Of a stretch of DNA of 64,000 nucleotides, positions 58,371 through 64,000 are shown in pieces; positions within the stretch are counted from its first letter, which is position 1, and each line of letters opens with the position of its first letter. The DNA is from Cryptomeria japonica (Eukaryota; Streptophyta; Pinopsida; Cupressales; Cupressaceae): the NCBI RefSeq assembly GCF_030272615.1, contig NC_081409.1:209357190-209421189 (forward strand), in the 5' to 3' direction. The translations under genes and the position numbers were made by a program. The notes under the pieces are model-generated. The model did not search any database. It was not told the DNA's origin and was given only the letters and a program-made list of their open reading frames with translations.

Positions 58371-59444
58371 ATGATGAAGAAGGAAGGTCCAAAGTTCAAT
58401 AGAGAAAACTATAGGATATGGAGTGACAGAATGAAGATTTACATGAAGAGTTTGGGAAGTCAATATTGGGATCATGTAGAAACTAAGTATGTTGCACATA
58501 CTGGGACTGTGACTGAAGATCAGAAGAAAGAACATGAAGAAAATCATCAAGCATTAGAGGCTATTATCAGTTCGCTGTCTGATGTTGAATATGTAGATGT
58601 TCATGGTCTTGAAACTGCATATGAAGTATGGAAAAAACCTGAAGAGATTTATAGCGGTGATGAACATGTTAAGATTGCTAAAGAGGAGAGTTTCAGAGGA
58701 AAGTTTGATGACATGAGAATGTTTGAAGGTGAGAATATCCAGTAGTATGGTCAAAGGATAAAAGAGATAGTCGGTGAAATAAAGAGTGCAGGAGGGAAAG
58801 TGGAAGATTCCATAGTGATCAGTAAGGTACTGAGAACCTTGCTACTGGTCTATGCTTTCTGAGTTGCAGCTATTCAGGAGTTGAAGTTGATTGACAAAAC
58901 TAAGGTAACTCTTGACTCTATCATTGGCAAACTTACTGCTTTTGAATTAAACGGCTATGATGGTAGTGTACAAAAATTAGAAACCGCATTTAAAGCTTCT
59001 GTCTCTAACCCATCTATGAGAAAAAGTAGAGATACTAGTCATGGTTATGAATCCAGATCTAGCAGAGATGCTGATGATGAAGACAGTTTAGTGGAGCTTG
59101 AATCATTGTTGGCAAAACGACTGCCTAGAGGCACTGGGAAATACAGATTTAAAATACCTTTTAAATGTTTTGCATGCAACAAGATTGGTCATATAGCAAC
59201 TAATTGTCCTAATGGTGAAAATGAACACAAGAGAGACATATTTAAGAAGTATAAGGGTAAAGGAAAGAGAGATTGTCTTATAGCTATTGATAGTGGTATC
59301 ACTGATGAAGAATCTAATGGTGATGCTAGTGAAGATATTGTGTTTGTAGCTATTAAGGAAGACATATCAGACCAGAAGGCATTAGTGTCCAGGATGGATA
59401 ACTCTGATGATTGGATCATTGATAGTGGTTGTTCACATCATATG
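58371..59444 (+). pseudogene. Second Copia-B gag-protease, truncated at the protease site
   Basis: A near-duplicate of 46161-47233. It runs from the same MMKKEGPKFNREN start through the knuckle CFACNKIGHIATNC to IIDSGCSHHM. All of it is in one frame, with stops at 58743 (TAG, same codon as in the first copy) and about 58859 (TGA where the first copy has Arg). After the HHM codons the sequence departs abruptly at 59445 into unrelated DNA. Integrase, RT and RNase H are absent. Confidence 0.9.
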
Positions 59445-62140
59445 AAGTTTTTGACATTGGAGGTGAAAATGTAGAAAAAATTGACATAAGAGGTGAACAT
59501 GTGGAAAATTTTGACATTGGAGGTGAAAATGTGGAAAACTTTGACATTGAAGGTGCAATTGCTCAACGAAGTGAACAATATGTAAAACCTAATTACTTCA
59601 GAAATGAAGACCCTCTCATGGATGAAAGACAAATTCCAAATCCAAGACCTTCAAGAACCCCAAAATGGTTAGTTGAAATTGATGAGAACATTATTGCGAA
59701 TCTTGAAGGCAAGAGGTCAACAAGATCTGTTCAATTGTGGGCTACACAACTTTTTGACCAAAATTTTAGCAATAAGACATTGACCGAGCAATGCAAACTT
59801 TTTGTTCAATTGCTAAAGATGATAAAGATGAGGCCATTGCTAAACAAATTGAAGATTCATATGAACAAGAAGATGGAGAGAAATTCTATTATTTCCAAAA
59901 ATCTATTTGATGCTCTCAATTCTATTGGAAAGAATACCAAGGAAAGAGATAAGAGAGCCACTCAAAGAGTGATTACAACCTCCTTAGTAAGCCATCAAAT
60001 GAGGAAGGCTCGTCAAATGAGACAAAGTTGTGTTTATTTGAACATAAACCGTAAAAATTTGGATAGAGCACTTGCACGAAGACAAAGAGTTGACGATCCA
60101 CTTCAACATGATACATGGGCTTTTGGTGGGAAGCTTCCACGTGTTGATAGAAAGTTGACTGAAAAATGTGAAGGAGGAGATTCAACAATTTTGGCACTCT
60201 AATTTTAGAGTATCACCCAATGTAAAGGATGTTTTGAAATTAAGAATCGACAACAAAGACCGCACATTGCATCCCAAACATTTTTTGGAATCAATCCAAA
60301 CAATTTTGTACAAAAAAAGTTGTGAAGTACATCCAAATTTTCAAATATCACAAAGGGCCTTTGAATCTTGGAAGCCATTTTATTGTGTACCTCTTAAGAT
60401 TCATAATACTTATTGTCGCAAGTACCATGTGGAGTTTTCAATGTACCATGAACTTTTATGCCATATTTGTTCTACGATGCATACTAATGAGATGTTGCAG
60501 GTTGTGGTGTAATGCTATTTCTGAGATCATCAAGAGACTTGCAAGATCTATTTTTATGCCCTAGAGATGGTGGCTGCTATTTCTATAGAAATGATTGTTT
60601 GAATGAGAAGTGTTCATAATATGGAGAGTTATCAAAGTTTGTTTTATGTTTTCATGAGGGCAGTGAACACATGTTTAGAAAGAATTATGTTGAGGAAAAA
60701 AGATATGAGACAGTGAAATATAGTTTGAAGAGTGGAGGTGAGGGTTCTAGATGCGAATTAGTCTCAAGAGAAGTGAGTGTTGTTGATTTTATTTTGGATT
60801 TTAAGGAAAATATTTTCTACAAGTATGCAAGGCACACCCATAGGTCTCAGTGGTTGGATAAACAGTTCAAGATGTGTAAGAACTCTTTCCTGTTTGGCAC
60901 TATTGTATCAGTGGTTGATTTTGAAGAGAACTATACATTGCAACCACATAATGAGGTATAGTCTCAGTACTACAATTCAATCTAGATTGCTATTTTTGTT
61001 CACATTACATATGGACATGCTCCTGATAGTACAAAAGAGGACAAGAAGATAGTTAGGGAGCATCATTTTTATATGAGTGATGATAGATCACACTCCTCCG
61101 AGTATGTGCAACATTCTTTCGAGATTTTTTTTGAGTTCTTGTATGAGAAAGATATTGCAGTTGATCGACATATCACATGGTCAGATAACTGTATGGGTCA
61201 ATTCAACAATGTCCGTATATTTTATTGGTTTAGTATAATACATGTAGAGAGGCGTATACCTCATATTTGGTATTTTTTTGGGGCAGGGAGTGGGAAGGGG
61301 GAGCATGATGGATCAAATGCATGTTTGAAGAGAGCTCTAGTTAAGGAGCAATTGAGGGTTTCAGGTGCAAATTTCTCTAATGCACGTTCTATTGTTGATT
61401 GGTGTAGTTTAGCATTGTCACATGGAGGTACTCTTGATTCAGTAGTGACCAGATTCTTTTGGTTGGTTGAGGAGGGCACAGTGGGAGACTGATTGGATTG
61501 TCAAACAATTAAAGATTCTTCAAAGATGCATTCATTTCTCAACTTAGATGCAAGTACATGGACCATTTGGACACGAGCATTGGCTTGTTTTTGTCAGAGT
61601 TGTGTTTGGTATGATTGGGATCAGTGCGAGTCAAGTGAGTGGGTTGATACGTGGGTTCCATAATATCTAAATTATTTATCTCAAACAATATCCCTGTCAA
61701 ACAATTACATGGAAACTTCACTTGAGTATGATCGTATATCAGATCTTGTACAACTAGGACATGTTTTTGCAGTTGTTGCACCGCAAGGGAGTGAAGAGAT
61801 CGAAATATTGATTGTCATGATGTGTACAGGGAAACACAAGCTAACACAACCAGTGATAGATGATGATGGGTTCACATATCCTACAGGTTCAGTTATTGTT
61901 GTGGGAACTTGGTTGCGAACATACATGATTAGAAATAATGTCATACCTGCATTTGAAAACTACGGGAGACACAAAATTATTCTCATGTATTCACACCTTA
62001 TTATAGCTACAAATGTCAAGTTGTTGAAGAATCAAGCAAAACCAAAGACCAAAGACCTATGGACAGTGACTACTACTAATCATGAAGCAATACTAGACAC
62101 TCTTAAGCAAAGAGATGATCCTTCAGGCATACTTGAGTAG
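59445..62140 (+). pseudogene. Unrecognised large gene with Cys-rich and DDE-transposase-like motifs, broken
   Basis: About 890 codons, mostly in one frame. The open pieces are 59429-60202, 60671-60961, 61073-61492 and 61709-62140, with 60168-60512 shifted by one base. In order: a 10-residue repeat (FDIGGENVEN type) at 59451-59555, and a basic region with RALARRQRVDD and LPRVDRKLTE. Then IQQFWHSNFRVS with LHPKHFLES, CRKYHVEF, a Cys cluster CPRDGGCYFYRNDCLNEKC near 60560-60615, and QWLDKQFKMCK. The core has HFYMSDDRSH, TWSDNCMGQFNN and FFGAGSGKGEHDGSNACLKR. The last part, with KLTQPVIDDDGFTYPTGS and KQRDDPSG, ends at TAG 62138-62140. Asp residues in SDD, SDN and GEHDG could be a DDE/D set. I recall similar unnamed plant and animal proteins but cannot name a family. 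It may be a DNA transposon, a captured gene or a host pseudogene. Confidence 0.6.
59451..59555 (+). repeat. 30-bp minisatellite at the Copia-B breakpoint
   Basis: Three full units (59451-59480, 59481-59510, 59511-59540) and a partial fourth, each starting TTGACAT and containing GAGGTGAA.ATGT.GAAAA. In frame they give a 10-residue repeat, FDIGGENVEN with variants. The array begins six bases after the point where Copia-B similarity stops. Confidence 0.9.
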
Positions 62141-62149
62141 TAGGTCTTT

Positions 62150-62965
62150 AATGGTGCCTTATTTTTTTTATCATGCATTTCATTTCAAACAATGATCATA
62201 AAACCTTAATGTTCAAGTTTGTTACGTGTATATGAAGGATGTGTTCAAAATGCAGGTCTATTGATAAACATTTTTTTTTTGCAACATGGTTTATGCATGC
62301 ACATAGCGGGTACACTCGATATAATTCGAAGGGACACATTTTTGCAACACGACTTATTACCATCCATTTGATGAGAATTAATTTTTTTGATAATAGACAA
62401 CACTATTTGACAATTTTTGATGATATAATTATCGCAAAACCTTTATGCTCATGTAGGTCTTTTTGATGATATACACTATCACATTATGATTTTTGCATCA
62501 AGATAGTGGGTTCTCTCGATATAATTCGAAGGGATGTATTTTTATGGTATATAATCCCACCTTTTCATTTACAATCATGCATTTAAGTTGAAGTGATTAT
62601 CATAAAGCCTTTATGTTCATGCATGCATTTTATGTGTAGACTAACAATTCTTAAAAATACCGGTTCATGCCAGATGATTCACCGTTGACTAGTTTACTCT
62701 TGGTGATGGTACATATTCCTTGGGGTTATCAATATTTAGCTACTTTTTAAGTTTTCTTTTCAAGAACTGCAAAAATTTACAACCAAACACAACATTGTAT
62801 GCTCTGTGTGCATTAATGAGATTAAATTTTGTGTGTAAACACTAAGTCCCTCACTTTGTCAATGTGATTAAATTTTGTAAACTTTCACACACTATGTCAA
62901 GTGATTGCATTTCCATTTAGAAATGATAATATCTACCATAGTCTTCAACCATGTAAAGAAATGCA
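62150..62965. other. Non-coding stretch with a repeated 20-bp motif
   Basis: CTCGATATAATTCGAAGGGA occurs at 62314-62333 (first base A) and 62515-62534, about 201 bases apart. Weaker similarity lies between the surrounding sequences ('gtaggtctttttgatgat' against 'gcaggtctattgataaac'). No gene is recognised. It could be the 3' flank or terminal region of the preceding element. Confidence 0.5.
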
Positions 62966-64000
62966 TGTTGGAAATATGGATGAATCGATTATGTGTTGTA
63001 TTGATGTTTTGTCATTGATGTCAACACTAGCTATTATGGTTGGTTACTGACAGACAGGTTTTGGTTATTGATAGAGGATCTAGTGTTACCGGCAAAAGGG
63101 ACTATCTGTTGGACACTTCCGACATGTTTGGATCAATGGTGTATGTCTGATTTTATGTGTTACATGTTTTTGGAGCATGTTTTGGTCAGTTGGTATTGAC
63201 TTGGTGATCAGATGCTATCATACACTCTAGTAAGCCTATACTGGTAAGGGTTTAAGGTTTTACCGACAGAGCTTTTACTGAGAATATTTGACAGGATGCA
63301 TAAGTAGTGTTGGTGCAGCTTCTAGATGGAATTCAGGATGCAGAAGGTGATTCTTGATCGTGCCTCGACTGGTTGGAGACATCCCTTTGGTGTGGTGGAC
63401 CTAGACTAGGTCCAGTACCTATCTAGGTTATGGACCGGTATCATGTTAACGTGTTCTCTACACATTACCGGGATGATTTATGGATTAGTTAATGTTGCTT
63501 TGGTCTAAAGCTGACATGACATATCATTGCAATATGGATGCATGTAATGATCTTATTGTAATATCTTTTAGGTGGCCGACCTAATTGGTTTAGGCCTTAG
63601 GGTTGGTATAAATTGATGTAAGATCTCATTATAGATCGTGGTATGGGAATGGAAATATAATGTCGTGGTCGTGGAATGAAATATCATATGCAAAGGATAT
63701 TTGGTCGATCATTGAAGATCAAATTGGGTTTATGTAAGAGGTCAAAGGCCTCTGGTATTGAGCTTAACCGAGACTGTAATTAGGCATGGTAGATGCTATC
63801 TCTAGAAGTTCATTCTTCTAGATTGTTGTTCAATTATTTTGAGGTAGTTATAACCTCTCTGTAGTCAGTGAGACTCTTTTGTATGAGCATTAGGCTCTAG
63901 GCAGTGTGCCCTCCTGCATGTGTAGACCCCTCATTGTATCACATACTTTCTGCAGAAGTAGCATCTGACTGTGGGTAGGCTTTCCACCGTTGTCTTTCCC
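62966..64000 (+). repeat. Start of an LTR related to Copia-B, cut by the window end
   Basis: Begins TGTTGGAAATATGG and shares with the Copia-B LTR the layout 'cattgatgtcaa' near the start, several ACCGG motifs and 'ccgacctaattg.ttt..g.cttaggg' near 63572. No terminal CA plus primer site is reached before 64000, so the element itself lies mostly outside the window. Confidence 0.5.

Larger units (their letters stand above)
44635..59444 (+). mobile_element. Copia-B: Ty1/copia element as LTR-internal-LTR-partial internal
   Basis: LTR 44635-46089, PBS, gag-pol 46161-50270, PPT, and an LTR from 50601 that is interrupted by Copia-C and ends at 58299. A second PBS and second gag-protease then run to a break at 59444. 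The LTRs are ~1455 and ~1441 bases (insert removed) and look more than 90% alike by eye. Such tandem sharing of an LTR arises by unequal LTR recombination between copies, or by insertion next to itself. The left junction lies in (CT)n, so a 5-bp target copy there (TCTCT) is not informative. Confidence 0.88.

Overview
The window looks like intergenic, repeat-dominated DNA from the nuclear genome of a land plant, most likely a seed plant with a very large genome such as a conifer or other gymnosperm. The species call is inference. What I can see is AT-rich sequence, plant-type Ty1/copia elements primed by initiator Met-tRNA, plant L1-type LINEs with DUF4283/zinc-knuckle ORF1 proteins, old nested insertions, and only one intact host-type gene in 64 kb.

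Layout. 1-3340: non-coding, with a possible decayed LTR and primer site at 1734-2870. 3340-16609: Copia-A, an old plus-strand Ty1/copia element. LINE-1 (5418-7128, minus strand, ORF1 only) sits in its integrase, and LINE-2 (9963-16333, plus strand, ORF1 and ORF2) sits in its 3' LTR. Both LINEs have recognisable target-site duplications. 16610-20370: AT-rich DNA without a recognised gene. 20371-29245: a tandem pair of ~455-bp AT-rich units, the second split by LINE-3 (20845-28696, minus strand). LINE-3 carries ORF1, ORF2 with RNase H, and an additional downstream ORF3. A third copy of the unit lies at 31061-31640. 31640-43430 is the quietest stretch and holds the only intact gene, a 576-codon intronless nodulin-like/NFD-type major facilitator transporter (35217-36947, minus). 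43440-44634: a palindromic minisatellite between (GA)n and (CT)n tracts.

44635-59444: Copia-B, arranged LTR-internal-LTR-internal(partial), so the second LTR is followed by a second PBS and gag. A younger minus-strand element, Copia-C (51147-57399), is inserted in the middle LTR with a perfect 5-bp duplication. 59445-62140: a decayed ~890-codon reading region of a family I cannot name, with Cys-rich and DDE-transposase-like motifs. It begins exactly where the second Copia-B internal region breaks off. 62966-64000: start of another LTR related to that of Copia-B.

All transposon genes are broken. Across four independent elements most in-frame stops fall where a family-conserved Gln, Trp or Arg codon is expected (CAG to TAG, CAA to TAA, CGA to TGA, TGG to TGA/TAG). 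This is the footprint of deamination of methylated cytosine on silenced DNA. Copia-B is the extreme case: 4.1 kb of gag-pol stays essentially in one frame and is broken almost only by such stops. The most interesting objects are the unidentified DDE-like gene, the extra ORF3 of LINE-3, the satellite unit split by LINE-3 with its templated 45-bp duplication, and the stop/start overlaps between ORF1 and ORF2 in both longer LINEs.
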